Origin: Natronolimnohabitans innermongolicus JCM 12255
Lineage (GTDB): Archaea > Halobacteriota > Halobacteria > Halobacteriales > Natrialbaceae
Assembly (NCBI RefSeq): GCF_000337215.1
Contig: NZ_AOHZ01000051.1
Span: forward strand, 1-43,658
DNA length: 43,658 nucleotides
Direction: 5' to 3'
Shown here: one piece after another, positions 23,769 to 31,490 of the stretch
How the letters are laid out: the number at the start of each line of letters is the position of its first letter
Numbering within the stretch: position 1 is the first letter of the stretch
Made by a program: the position numbers and the translations under genes
Notes under the pieces: model-generated
The model's input: the letters and a program-made list of their open reading frames with translations, nothing else
What the model was told of the DNA's origin: nothing
The model's database searches: none

Positions 23769-24182
23769 TCAACTCGTCGGACCCGCCAACACAACGATCT
23801 CCTGTTGGCTTTCCGGCCAAAACTGAATCTTCGCTTTGGATGCGGGCACTCCACCACCATGTTGGACAGGCCACGAGAATACCAGGCTGTCCCACTGATC
23901 ACCCTCATCGATAGTAATAGTTAGCGCTCCCGGGATGCCGTCAAATGAGATCGTTTCGTCAGCGGAATTCGCTTCGAGTTCGACCGCTTCAATATGGAAG
24001 AATTTGCCAGGTCGTTCTCCGATATGGATGTGAAACGTTCTGGAAGTGGACTGATCGTAATTGTATACTGCGATCGAATACTCTCGGTTATCATCCGAAC
24101 CGAACCCAAGCGATGTACAGCCAGCGATTGCTCCGCTAATGACTATCCCACTCCCGCAGAGAATTTTTCTTCGTGATTTCAT
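23769..24182 (-). CDS. Putative lipoprotein in a low-GC island
   Basis: This 137-residue protein begins MKSRRKILCGSGIVISGAIA followed by GCTS, a lipobox with a twin-Arg-like n-region, so it is probably a surface lipoprotein. The remainder looks like a beta-sandwich: YSIAVYNYDQSTSRTFHIHI, FHIEAVELEANSADETISF, ALTITIDEGDQWDSLVFSWP and IQFWPESQQEIVVLA. Codon use is clearly different from neighbouring genes, with many A/T third positions, and the product is less acidic. These features and the flanking repeats suggest recent transfer. The function is unknown. Confidence 0.75.
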   Translation of the reverse strand: MKSRRKILCGSGIVISGAIAGCTSLGFGSDDNREYSIAVYNYDQSTSRTFHIHIGERPGKFFHIEAVELEANSADETISFDGIPGALTITIDEGDQWDSLVFSWPVQHGGGVPASKAKIQFWPESQQEIVVLAGPTS

Positions 24183-24859
24183 ATTTCACTCGATAATAGA
24201 CTCTCATATGCCAAAGTAGGCTTTGGTGAATCGCCATACTGCGTTCGGATGTAGTGTCTCACTGTCTTCCTGAGATTGGTCAATCGGTTCGGTACCCCGG
24301 ATTCCCAAGGGTGCAGTCACGACCGTTCCACCATGACGCCTCGAGCGACGTACTTTTCGGTGCTGTCTCCGTAGCTACGATATTCAAAAAGTCGTCTACC
24401 GAAGCTACGTCTTGCAGGGTTGCACTAGTGCTGGACACACATCTTGCACCCTGCAGCTTCCATTGTGAGGCGTTCTATGACACGCTCGTAGTCGGGTATA
24501 CGGTTTCGTTATTCGGAGTTGGAGATGAAACTCGCGGCACGTACAGGCACAGGCGTTACCGCTAGCAACCGCGAGCGAACGGGCCAAGGAATCCCTCGAA
24601 GCCGCACGAACGGCGCGGCTGAGGGGGTGACGTGGTTCGAAGACGCATTGCGTCTTTCGTCATCACGAGATGGCTTTGCCGTCTCGAACGACCGTGTTTT
24701 TCATCAACGCTAAGCGGGATCGAAGATCCCGCGGGGTCGTCGGCGCTTCGCGCCGACTGCTCGAGGGACCGTCGGTCCCTCGCTGTCCGAGAGAGCTTCG
24801 CTCTCTCGGTGTTTTGCCGAGTGCGGTCGCTTCGCGACCGCACGCAGAGCAAAAGGTTG
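24183..24859. other. Intergenic part of the low-GC island, no convincing gene
   Basis: From 24183 to about 24560 the DNA stays relatively AT-rich. A 103-codon plus-strand frame (24254-24565) encodes PCSFHCEAFYDTL, similar to a reversed segment near 23519-23575 (listed as a finding), but lacks other support. A hairpin with TGCAGGGT/ACCCTGCA arms lies at about 24414-24458. From 24640 onward the region becomes a dense row of short hairpins described separately. Confidence 0.4.
24640..24843. repeat. Array of seven short hairpins with 3-nt loops behind prs
   Basis: Seven self-complementary words follow each other: 24640-24656 (7-bp stem, loop ATT), 24666-24686 (9 bp with one G-T pair, loop TTT), 24714-24732 (8 bp, loop GAA), 24739-24757 (8 bp, loop TTC), 24762-24782 (9 bp, loop GTC), 24787-24809 (10 bp, loop TTC) and 24821-24843 (10 bp, loop TTC). 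The stems differ in sequence but share size and 3-nt loops. Three have GCTTCGC cores, which read GCGAAGC on the minus strand, a very stable mini-hairpin. The array begins 17 nt after the prs stop, so it lies in the prs 3' untranslated region. Confidence 0.9.
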
Positions 24860-25714
24860 TTAGAGTTCCTCGGCGAGCGTCGGCGCGACCGAGACCGCGC
24901 TGACGCCGCGTTCGATCGTGTCGGTGCCGTAGATCGCCTCGACGCCGGCCCGGCGGAGTTTCGTAACCGCGTTGCGCGCCAGCAGCGGGTGGACACAGGT
25001 GACGAAGACGCGTCCGACGGCTCGCTCCTGGAGGACGCCGACCGCCTCGCTCATCGTCGATCCCGTCGCGATGATGTCGTCGGTGACGACGACGTCTCGG
25101 CCGGCCACGTCGACGTCGCTCGGCGTGATCTCGACCGCCGTGCCGGAGTGGCGAACCTTCTCGAAGTAGTCCGTCTCGCCGTCGCCGTAGGCGTCTCGAA
25201 CGGTCTCCGCGAGGTCGATCGCGCCCGCGTCGGGCGAGAGGAAGACCGGCTCCTCGAGGCCGGCGGGCAACGGCTCGGCGAGTCGACCGGCCGCGCTGAC
25301 GGCGGTCGCCGTCGGCTCGAAGAACTCGCAGACGGCGGCCTCGTGGGGATCGACGGTCAGCACGCGGTCCGCGCCGGACGAGATCGCACGCGCGACGGCC
25401 CGCGCGGAGATCGGATGCCCCGCTTCGAAGGCTTTGTCCTGGCGGGCGTAGCCCATGTAGGGGACGACGGTGACGACCTCGTCGGCGCCGGCCTCGCGGA
25501 CGGCGTCCTGGAGCAAGAGCAGTTCGAGGTGGGCGTCGCTCGAGACGGTCGAGCCGACGACGATCGCGCGGTCGTCGTCGAAATCGGGTGCAGCCGCGAG
25601 CAGTTCGCCGTCGGGAAACCGGTCGTACTCGACGCCGGCGAGCGGTACCTCGAGTTCGTCTGCGAGGGCGGCGGCCAGCGCCTGCGAGGCCGAGCCGCTG
25701 ACGATCGTGGTCAT
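24860..25714 (-). CDS. prs: Ribose-phosphate pyrophosphokinase (PRPP synthetase)
   Basis: This 284-residue cytosolic enzyme makes PRPP from ribose 5-phosphate and ATP for nucleotide, histidine and tryptophan synthesis. Visible family elements are EYDRFPDGELLA near residues 29-40, YMGYARQDKAFEAGHPISAR (86-105), the divalent-metal region LTVDPHEAAVCEFF, and the PRPP-binding loop VVVTDDIIATGSTM (208-221). The length is typical of short archaeal forms. Upstream on the same strand, 69 nt away, is a lipoprotein gene; downstream is the hairpin array. rpiA, which supplies its substrate, lies 2.3 kb away on the same strand. Confidence 0.95.
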   Translation of the reverse strand: MTTIVSGSASQALAAALADELEVPLAGVEYDRFPDGELLAAAPDFDDDRAIVVGSTVSSDAHLELLLLQDAVREAGADEVVTVVPYMGYARQDKAFEAGHPISARAVARAISSGADRVLTVDPHEAAVCEFFEPTATAVSAAGRLAEPLPAGLEEPVFLSPDAGAIDLAETVRDAYGDGETDYFEKVRHSGTAVEITPSDVDVAGRDVVVTDDIIATGSTMSEAVGVLQERAVGRVFVTCVHPLLARNAVTKLRRAGVEAIYGTDTIERGVSAVSVAPTLAEEL

Positions 25715-25783
25715 ACTCGAGCAGACAGCGCGCGGGCTAAACCCGTTTCCGTTTTCGATTTCGATTGCGGCCGGACGGGGACG

Positions 25784-26269
25784 TCACTCCTCGTCGGCGT
25801 CGTCGGGATCTCGCCCGTCGTCGCAGTGACCCGGCGAGGTGTTACTCGAGTACGTCATCCGCTCGTCGTCGGTGATACGGACGAAGATGCTGAGACAGTC
25901 CGATTCGTTCCACCCCGACGGCGTGATGTCGATCGGGTCGCCCTCGTTGAGCCGCGCGGTCACGCGAAAGCCCTCGCGGTCGGCGTCCCAGTCGCGCTCG
26001 AGCGTCGCGCTGTTGCCACCCTCGAGGGTTTCGGTCTCCCACGCTTCGATCTCGCCGTCGAACTCGACGAGGAGGTCGATCGTGTGCGCCTCGTCGTCTA
26101 AGTTGTCGACGATGATCCCGCCCGACACGGTATGTGCGTCGTCTTCGGTTTGGTCGTCTTCGTCGCCGTTCTCGTCGCTAGCGTCGCTGCTACTCGTACA
26201 GCCGGCGGCGACGCCGACGAGACCGACGCCGGAGACCGCGAGCAGTCGCCGTCGTGAAATCCCACTCAT
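25784..26269 (-). CDS. Putative Tat lipoprotein of unknown function
   Basis: This 161-residue protein starts MSGISRRRLLAVSGVGLVGV then AAGCTSS, a twin-arginine lipoprotein signal. A short acidic linker (about residues 28-48) leads to a beta-rich domain: GGIIVDNLDDEAHTIDLLVE, then ETETLEGGNSATLERDWDAD, FRVTARLNEGDPIDI and CLSIFVRITDDERMTYSS. Two cysteines in the mature part (in SDC and GHC) may form a disulfide. The product is highly acidic, as expected for a surface protein of a halophile. It sits between the beta-propeller gene and prs and may share their transcript. No specific function can be read. Confidence 0.82.
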   Translation of the reverse strand: MSGISRRRLLAVSGVGLVGVAAGCTSSSDASDENGDEDDQTEDDAHTVSGGIIVDNLDDEAHTIDLLVEFDGEIEAWETETLEGGNSATLERDWDADREGFRVTARLNEGDPIDITPSGWNESDCLSIFVRITDDERMTYSSNTSPGHCDDGRDPDDADEE

Positions 26270-26357
26270 GTTCGAAGTGCAAAGTATCCGGGATAGTTAA
26301 ATCTCCGTCAGACGCTCGAGCCGAGATCGGCGGGAACCGCGGGGCGTGACGAGTAAC

Positions 26358-27311
26358 TCAACCGTCGTCGGCTACGGCGAGACCGGTCACATCCCCGACA
26401 CCGATCGTCTGCGAGCGCCACCGACCGCCGACGTCGTCCGGCGTCGCGGAGAGGAAGGTTCCGCGCTCGGTGACGGCGTAGACCGTCGCGCCGTAGCCGA
26501 TCCCCGCAATCGGCGCGCTCGAGCGATCGTACTCGCTCCAGGACTCCGCGTCGGCGTCGTAGGCGTAGACCGTCTCGCCGGCGACCGCGTGCGCTCGGCG
26601 CAGTCGGCCGCGTTCGCTTCGCGGATCCGCGGCGACGGTCTCGAACTCGCCCTCGAGTACCGCCATCCAGCCGTTGCCGAGCTTGTAGAGGCCGTCTGCG
26701 GTCGCGGCCAGCGGAACGCCGGCCGCGGAGACGTCCCGGACGTCCGTGAGCCCGGCGTGATCGAGCGCGCCCTCGTGGACGCGGTAGACGCCGCTGTCGG
26801 TCCCAACGAGGTCGCCGTCGATCGCGCGAACCGTCGCGACGCCGTTGTGCTCGAGCGGCGTCCACTCGGCATCGACGGTCGGCGAGGAATCGCCGCTTTC
26901 GTGACCCGTTTCGACCGCGGCGGCGACCGCATCCGCCTCGAGTCGCGCGACCTCGCCGTCGGGTCCGGCGGCGATCAGTCCGCGGTCGTCGGCGCCGACG
27001 GCGACGGCAGGGCCGAAGCCGGCGTCGATGACGGGCGACTCGTCCGCACTCTCGGTCTGCGCTTCGGTGTCACGGTCGCCGTCGCGCTCGGGTCCGGACT
27101 CGAGCGCGAGCAGCCGGACGTCCTCGTCGGTCGCCATCGCGACGACGCCGCCGCCCGCGGCGATATCGCGGGCGGTACAGCGGTCACAGAGGCCGAACTC
27201 CCCGACGGTGTCGCCGGCGACCCGGACGCGAACGACGCCGATCGAACTGGCGACGTAGGCCTCGAGGGCGCCCTCCCGGTCGCCGTAGACGCGTTTTTCC
27301 TCGATATCCAT
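26358..27311 (-). CDS. Beta-propeller protein (HVO_0234-like)
   Basis: This 317-residue protein opens MDIEEKRVYGDREGALEAYV and has repeated short strand-rich blocks with GV/GL/GD turns, for example VVAMATDEDVRLLALESG, VAVGADDRGLIAAGPDGEVA, VATVRAIDGDLVGTDSGVYR and LAATADGLYKLGNGWMAVLE. They suggest a beta-propeller. The family is recognised from memory as the haloarchaeal HVO_0234-type propeller. A CDRC motif lies near residue 48. No signal peptide is seen with the start at 27311; upstream in-frame sequence to 27728 is Arg/Ser-rich and unlike coding DNA. The function is unknown; it is probably the first gene of a unit with the lipoprotein and prs. Confidence 0.8.
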   Translation of the reverse strand: MDIEEKRVYGDREGALEAYVASSIGVVRVRVAGDTVGEFGLCDRCTARDIAAGGGVVAMATDEDVRLLALESGPERDGDRDTEAQTESADESPVIDAGFGPAVAVGADDRGLIAAGPDGEVARLEADAVAAAVETGHESGDSSPTVDAEWTPLEHNGVATVRAIDGDLVGTDSGVYRVHEGALDHAGLTDVRDVSAAGVPLAATADGLYKLGNGWMAVLEGEFETVAADPRSERGRLRRAHAVAGETVYAYDADAESWSEYDRSSAPIAGIGYGATVYAVTERGTFLSATPDDVGGRWRSQTIGVGDVTGLAVADDG

Positions 27312-27387
27312 ACGTAACCGGTCGGGGTCGCACGCCGAAAGCGTTCTGTCTGCTGGGTGAGTCGGCGTGCCGATCGGACGGGCCACG

Positions 27388-27408
27388 CTCGAGTCGGATC
27401 GACTCGAG
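27388..27408. promoter_or_regulatory. Perfect palindrome in a divergent promoter region
   Basis: CTCGAGTCG-GAT-CGACTCGAG has perfect 9-nt arms. It lies between the divergent propeller and membrane-protein genes, followed by further GAGTCGG/GAGTCAGG-like words up to about 27440. CTCGAG is a frequent word in this genome, so part of the symmetry could be chance. It is a candidate operator for either gene. Confidence 0.35.
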
Positions 27409-27551
27409 TTAGGTCGGGCCGAGTCAGGTCGAGTGGAATCGGATTTCGGTCGCGCTGCTCGCGCCTCGAGGAGGACCCGCTCGGTGCGCCGGTTGCCCGC
27501 GGACACCGGCGCAACGCACAACCACTTTGCCGAGAGCGTCGTACCCGTGCT

Positions 27552-27968
27552 ATGCGAAAAATTCTCGCACTCGTCGCCGCCCTGCTCGCCGTCCTCGTTC
27601 CGAACCGAATCGTCGACGCCGCCGAACGACTCGCCTTCGAGGATCCCGATGCGGGTCGACTCCGGTCGTGGACGCTCCCGATGGCCAGACTCGAGGGGCT
27701 CGTCGTTTGCTGGCTGCTCGTTCGCCACCCCGCACAGACGACGATCCTCAAGCGTCCGCTCTCGGTGCTCGGACTGGCGATGGCGCTCGTCCCCCGCCAG
27801 AGCCTCTCGGTCGGCCTCGAGTTGGCCTACGAGAATCCCGACGAGCTCGAGGTGAAACCGTGGATCGGGCCGGCGACGCGGCTGCTCGGTGCGGTGTACG
27901 TCGTCGTCGGACTCGCCGCGGTTCGCGCGACCGGGCGGTCGAACAGACGACGGACGACGGACGAGTGA
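27552..27968 (+). CDS. Small membrane protein of unknown function
   Basis: This 138-residue protein starts MRKILALVAALLAVLVPNRI, a hydrophobic N-terminus that may be a membrane anchor. Two further hydrophobic stretches lie around residues 48-85 (MARLEGLVVCWLLVRHPAQT and LGLAMALVPRQSL) and a last one at LLGAVYVVVGLAAVRA. The tail is basic (RSNRRRTTDE). The paired phrases AERLAFEDPD and GLELAYENPDELEV suggest an internal duplication: each follows a hydrophobic segment and precedes a similar sequence (SWTLPMARLEG, KPWIGPATRLLG). The family is not recognised. Confidence 0.75.
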   Translation: MRKILALVAALLAVLVPNRIVDAAERLAFEDPDAGRLRSWTLPMARLEGLVVCWLLVRHPAQTTILKRPLSVLGLAMALVPRQSLSVGLELAYENPDELEVKPWIGPATRLLGAVYVVVGLAAVRATGRSNRRRTTDE

Positions 27969-28060
27969 TACGGTTTACTGTCCGTCAGTTCCGGTGCAAC
28001 CGCCGTCCAGGTAGCGGTTGCGCCGATACATCGTTGCAGCAATCCGTATGAGCGGGCGCG

Positions 28061-28768
28061 TCAGTACTCGCGGGTCTCGACGCCCGACTCGGTACCGACG
28101 TACGTGACGTCCGCGAGATCGACGAACAGGCCGTGTTCGAGGACGCCTGGGAGTCGCGAGAGTCGCGTCGCGAGGTCGCCCGGATCGTCGATCGCACCGA
28201 ATTCGCAGTCGAGCACGAGGTTGCCGTTGTCGGTGACGACCGGCCCGTCTTTGGCCCCGGCCTCGCGAAGCGTCGGCTCGCCGCCCAGGTCGCGAACGCG
28301 GTCGGCGACGACCGTGTGGGCGTCGGGGATGACTTCGATCGGGACGGCCCGCTCGAGCGTCGCCGCGAGCTTCGACGGATCGGCGACGACGACGAACCGG
28401 TCCGCCGCGGCGTCGACTACCTTTTCGCGCGTGTGTGCGGCGCCGCCGCCCTTGATGAGCGCGCCGTGGCCCGCCGACTCGGGGTCGTCGGCGACCTGAT
28501 CCGCGCCGTCGATGGCGATATCGACCGTTTCGACCGCGTCGAGCGTCGTCAGCGGAATTCCGACCTCGAGTGCGAGCTGGCGCGACTGAAACGAGGTCGG
28601 AACGCCGCGGATCGTAAGGCCGTCGTCGACCGCTCGGCCGAGCGCTCGGATCGCGTGGGCGGTCGTCGAGCCCGTCCCGAGCCCGACGACGGCGCCGTCG
28701 GCGACCTCGTCGGCCGCGCGTTCGCCCGCTCGGCGTTTCGCTGCGTCGGATCCGCCTGCCGTCTTCAT
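28061..28768 (-). CDS. rpiA: Ribose-5-phosphate isomerase A
   Basis: This 235-residue cytosolic enzyme interconverts ribose 5-phosphate and ribulose 5-phosphate and supplies prs. Characteristic blocks are VGLGTGSTTAHAIRALGRAV, DIAIDGADQVADD, the active-site loop LIKGGGAAHTREKVVDAAAD with RFVVVADPSKL, and TDNGNLVLDCEFG near the end. The length is typical. The start at 28768 (MKTAGGSDAAKRRAGERA) is preferred over an upstream start at 28795 that adds nine residues. It follows the ABC exporter permease gene by 52 nt on the same strand. Confidence 0.96.
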   Translation of the reverse strand: MKTAGGSDAAKRRAGERAADEVADGAVVGLGTGSTTAHAIRALGRAVDDGLTIRGVPTSFQSRQLALEVGIPLTTLDAVETVDIAIDGADQVADDPESAGHGALIKGGGAAHTREKVVDAAADRFVVVADPSKLAATLERAVPIEVIPDAHTVVADRVRDLGGEPTLREAGAKDGPVVTDNGNLVLDCEFGAIDDPGDLATRLSRLPGVLEHGLFVDLADVTYVGTESGVETREY

Positions 28769-28820
28769 GGCTACTACGGCGAGCGGCGGCGGCAAAAACG
28801 TTGTACTCTCCGACGCCCGG

Positions 28821-29678
28821 TTAGAGATCGGCGCGACCGAACGCCCAGAGGCCGATAGCGAGCGGGAGCAGGGCCCACAGCGCGAGGATGACGAAGCCGA
28901 ACCACGGCTCGGCGACCAGGGGCAGTTCGCCGACGTCGTACTGGTAGGCGTCGGCCATCGTAAACGACGAGTCGCTGAAGACGGCGCCGATAGCGGAGCC
29001 GTAGGCGGCGTCCGGCGAGATCGAAAGGAGGCTGATGTACCACTCGGGGAACTCCTCCATGAAGAACTCGCCCTCGACGAGATAGAGCGCGACCTGGACG
29101 AGGGTGCTCCAGAGGAACCAGAAAAAGAGGATGATTCCGAACGCGCCGATCGCCGCCCGCGAGGTCGATTTCGTCAGCGAGGAGACGCCGACGCCGAGAC
29201 AGACGTAGACGACTCCAAACAGGATCGTCACGAGCGTAAACAGGAGATAGTCGACGATCGAGACGCTGCCGACGAACGCCAACAGACCGACGAAGCCGAC
29301 GCCGAAGCCGATCAGGATCGAGACGGCGACGACCGCCGAACGACCGAGGATCTTTCCGACGACGACGTCGCGTCGCGTGTGCGGCAGCCCGAGCAGGAAC
29401 TTCAGGCTCCCGCTCTCGCGCTCGCCGGCGATAGCCTTGTAGCCGACGACCAGGGCGATAATCGGCACCAGAAAGCCGGCGGACGTCTGGAGGGCGAGGA
29501 CGAGTTCGATCGTCGACTGTGCGCCGTCGCCGAGTTCCTCCCCGAACAGCTCGCCGAACTCCGCGGCGAGGTAGGCGCCGCCGAGCGTGAACAGCGCGAA
29601 CACCGCCGTCAGCAACATCAGTTTCCGCGAGCGGACGGCGTCCTCGAAGTCCTTCTTTGCGACCGTGACCGCGCTCAT
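28821..29678 (-). CDS. ABC-2 type exporter permease
   Basis: This 285-residue membrane subunit has six predicted helices. The N-terminal VAKKDFEDAVRSRKLMLLTA is typical of the NosY-like ABC-2 permeases, followed by a helix AVFALFTLGGAYLAAEFG, then SAGFLVPIIALVVGYKAIAG with ERESGSLKFLLGLPHTRRDV, the conserved cytoplasmic loop of the family. Later helices include AIGAFGIILFFWFLWSTLV and a final FVILALWALLPLAIGLWAF. Its start overlaps the ATPase gene stop by 4 nt (ATGA), so the two make one complex. The substrate is unknown. Confidence 0.9.
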   Translation of the reverse strand: MSAVTVAKKDFEDAVRSRKLMLLTAVFALFTLGGAYLAAEFGELFGEELGDGAQSTIELVLALQTSAGFLVPIIALVVGYKAIAGERESGSLKFLLGLPHTRRDVVVGKILGRSAVVAVSILIGFGVGFVGLLAFVGSVSIVDYLLFTLVTILFGVVYVCLGVGVSSLTKSTSRAAIGAFGIILFFWFLWSTLVQVALYLVEGEFFMEEFPEWYISLLSISPDAAYGSAIGAVFSDSSFTMADAYQYDVGELPLVAEPWFGFVILALWALLPLAIGLWAFGRADL

Positions 29679-30613
29679 GGCGCCACCCCGCGGGCGTCGG
29701 CGTCGCCTTCGGTGTAGGCGACGAACAGGTCCTCGAGCGAGGAGCTATCGGTCGTAAAGTCCTCGACGGTGACGCCGTACTCCTCGACCGTGTGGAGGAC
29801 GGTCGTCTTCGCGCTGTCCTCGCAGGTGACGAGCAGCGACGGGCCGTCGGCCTGCACCTCGCTCACGCCGTCGATCGAGCGGACGGCCTCGAGCGCACCC
29901 TCGGCGTCGTCGGGGATCCGATCGAGCTGGACGCGCAGGCGCGTCTGGGTGGGCATCGTTTCGCGGAGCCCCTCGACGGTGTCTTCGGCGATCAGGCGGC
30001 CGTCCCGGAGGATGCCGACGCGGTCGCAGACGGCCTCGACCTGACCGAGGACGTGCGAGGAGAAGAAGACGGTCGCGCCGCGTCGGTTTTCCTCGCGGAT
30101 GATCTCGCGCATCTGGCGGGCGCCGTTCGGATCGAGGCCCGTGGAGGGCTCGTCTAAGATGAGCAGGTCGGGTTCGCCGACCAGCGCCGTCGCGAGCATC
30201 AGTCGCTGGGTCATCCCCTTCGAGTAGCCGCCGGCTTTCTTGTCGGCGGCGTCGGCGATGCCGACGCGCTCGAGCAGTTCGTCGGGGTCGTCGTCGGCGT
30301 CTTTCGACTCGATGGCGAACTCGACGTGTTTGCGGCCGGTCAGCCGGTTGTACGTCTCGACGCCCTCCGGGAGAATCCCGGTTCGTTCGCGGATCTCGAG
30401 CGTGTCCTCGGTGGCGTCGAGGCCGAAGACGCTGACCTCGCCGGCGGTCGGCCGGATGAAATCGAGGATCAGGTTGATGGTCGTCGACTTCCCGGCGCCG
30501 TTCGGGCCGAGGAACCCGTAGATATCGCCGGAGTGGACGGTGAGATCGAGACCTTCGAGGGCGGTTTCCGAGCCGTAACGTTTCGTCACGGAGGAAATAT
30601 CAATAGCTGTCAT
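29675..30613 (-). CDS. ABC-2 type exporter ATPase
   Basis: This 312-residue nucleotide-binding subunit has Walker A GPNGAGKST, the signature YSKGMTQRLMLATAL, Walker B LLILDEPSTGLD and the switch His in FFSSHVLGQVEAV. The C-terminal part (about residues 215-300) is a small alpha/beta extension (TRLRVQLDRIPDDAEGALEA, SLLVTCEDSAKTTVL) often found in exporters of the NosF/CcmA group. An AT-rich element read as TATATGTA on the minus strand, about 35-40 nt upstream, is the likely promoter with a short leader. It forms an operon with the overlapping permease. Confidence 0.93.
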   Translation of the reverse strand: MTAIDISSVTKRYGSETALEGLDLTVHSGDIYGFLGPNGAGKSTTINLILDFIRPTAGEVSVFGLDATEDTLEIRERTGILPEGVETYNRLTGRKHVEFAIESKDADDDPDELLERVGIADAADKKAGGYSKGMTQRLMLATALVGEPDLLILDEPSTGLDPNGARQMREIIREENRRGATVFFSSHVLGQVEAVCDRVGILRDGRLIAEDTVEGLRETMPTQTRLRVQLDRIPDDAEGALEAVRSIDGVSEVQADGPSLLVTCEDSAKTTVLHTVEEYGVTVEDFTTDSSSLEDLFVAYTEGDADARGVAP

Positions 30614-30999
30614 AGCCTGCGTATCAGCGGTGTTCTTAGGCAGAATACATATATCTTGCTACAGTTTACGTCGCCGCGGCGTCGCTCCCGCTCGTTGCAA
30701 AGTACGGAGACGACAGCGGGATCGCCACCCTTCCGTGAGTCAGAGTACCGGACGAAAGATACATACCCGCTGATATGTATGTGACGGGCTAGACAGATGC
30801 ACAGAAGTTCTCACCGCCGCCTCGAGGCGGGAAGTGACTACCGGCGAACGGAGGCGCAAGCGACGACTCGTGATACTGCCGGACAGCACGCGTTGCCGAT
30901 CGGTCGCGCGACTGCGGTCGTCGCCGTCGGAGCCGACCGCGAATTCGCGACCGACCGCTCGCTGACTGCTGTCCGACAGCATGAGTACGGAGGTACCGA
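30614..30999. other. Divergent gap with inverted repeat and possible small frame
   Basis: The left part contains the minus-strand TATA element of the exporter genes (about 30646-30655). At 30759-30780, ATACATA and TATGTAT form a perfect 7-nt inverted repeat with an 8-nt spacer, and ATATGTAT doubles as a TATA-like box. An ATG at 30797 lies about 25 nt after it and opens a 71-codon frame to 31012 overlapping the next gene, but its Arg-rich, weakly acidic product is not convincing. A perfect GGAGGT at 30989-30994 precedes the next ATG. Confidence 0.45.
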
Positions 31000-31431
31000 A
31001 TGCTCGAGTTGACGGCGACGCTGCTGCAGGTCGAAGAAGAGATTTCGCCGGAGATGATGATCGCCAGTCTCGTCATCGGACTGCTCATCGCCGCGGGAGC
31101 GGGTTACTGGGTCTACCGCGACGCTTCCAACCGCCAGAACAACGAACTCCTCTGGGCGCTCGGTATCGGGTTCTTGCTCTTCCTGTTTCTCCCGGTCGGC
31201 CTCGTCGCGATCGTCGCGTACCTCTTGCTCCGCGGCGACGTGACCGAATCGACGGACGAACACGGCGGTGACTGGGACGCCGACTCCGGGGCCGACGACC
31301 GGGGCAGAGACACCGAAACCGACGACTGGGGATCGCCAGACGAGGGGGCGACCAACAGCTGGGACTCCTCGACCGACGACGCAGACGACTGGGGCAGTTC
31401 GCGAGACGAGCAGGACGACCGCGACTGGTAA
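31000..31431 (+). CDS. Two-helix membrane protein with acidic Trp-Gly tail
   Basis: This 143-residue protein has helices at about residues 19-39 (MMIASLVIGLLIAAGAGYWV) and 51-74 (WALGIGFLLFLFLPVGLVAI), joined by YRDASNRQNN. The region resembles the membrane anchor seen in small PLDc_N-type proteins (a second helix after an RNN-like loop), which is a weak resemblance. After VAYLLLRG the tail is acidic and contains DDWGSPDEG, NSWDSSTDD and ADDWGSSRDE, a short imperfect repeat. A GGAGGT six nt before the ATG supports this start, unusual among the mostly leaderless genes here. The function is unknown. Confidence 0.78.
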   Translation: MLELTATLLQVEEEISPEMMIASLVIGLLIAAGAGYWVYRDASNRQNNELLWALGIGFLLFLFLPVGLVAIVAYLLLRGDVTESTDEHGGDWDADSGADDRGRDTETDDWGSPDEGATNSWDSSTDDADDWGSSRDEQDDRDW

Positions 31432-31490
31432 TCCGCTCGCCGACCGTTCGAGACCGAAATGTATTCTACGAGACAGTACGTGGCGCCGCT

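Noticed and set aside
24254-24565. A 103-codon plus-strand gene in the low-GC island
   Set aside because: No promoter or family support; only the FYDTL segment resembles something else in the window, probably a decayed element end.
24632-26101. A 489-codon plus-strand frame opposite prs and through the hairpin array
   Set aside because: Arg-rich, low-complexity translation; prs on the other strand has clear motifs.
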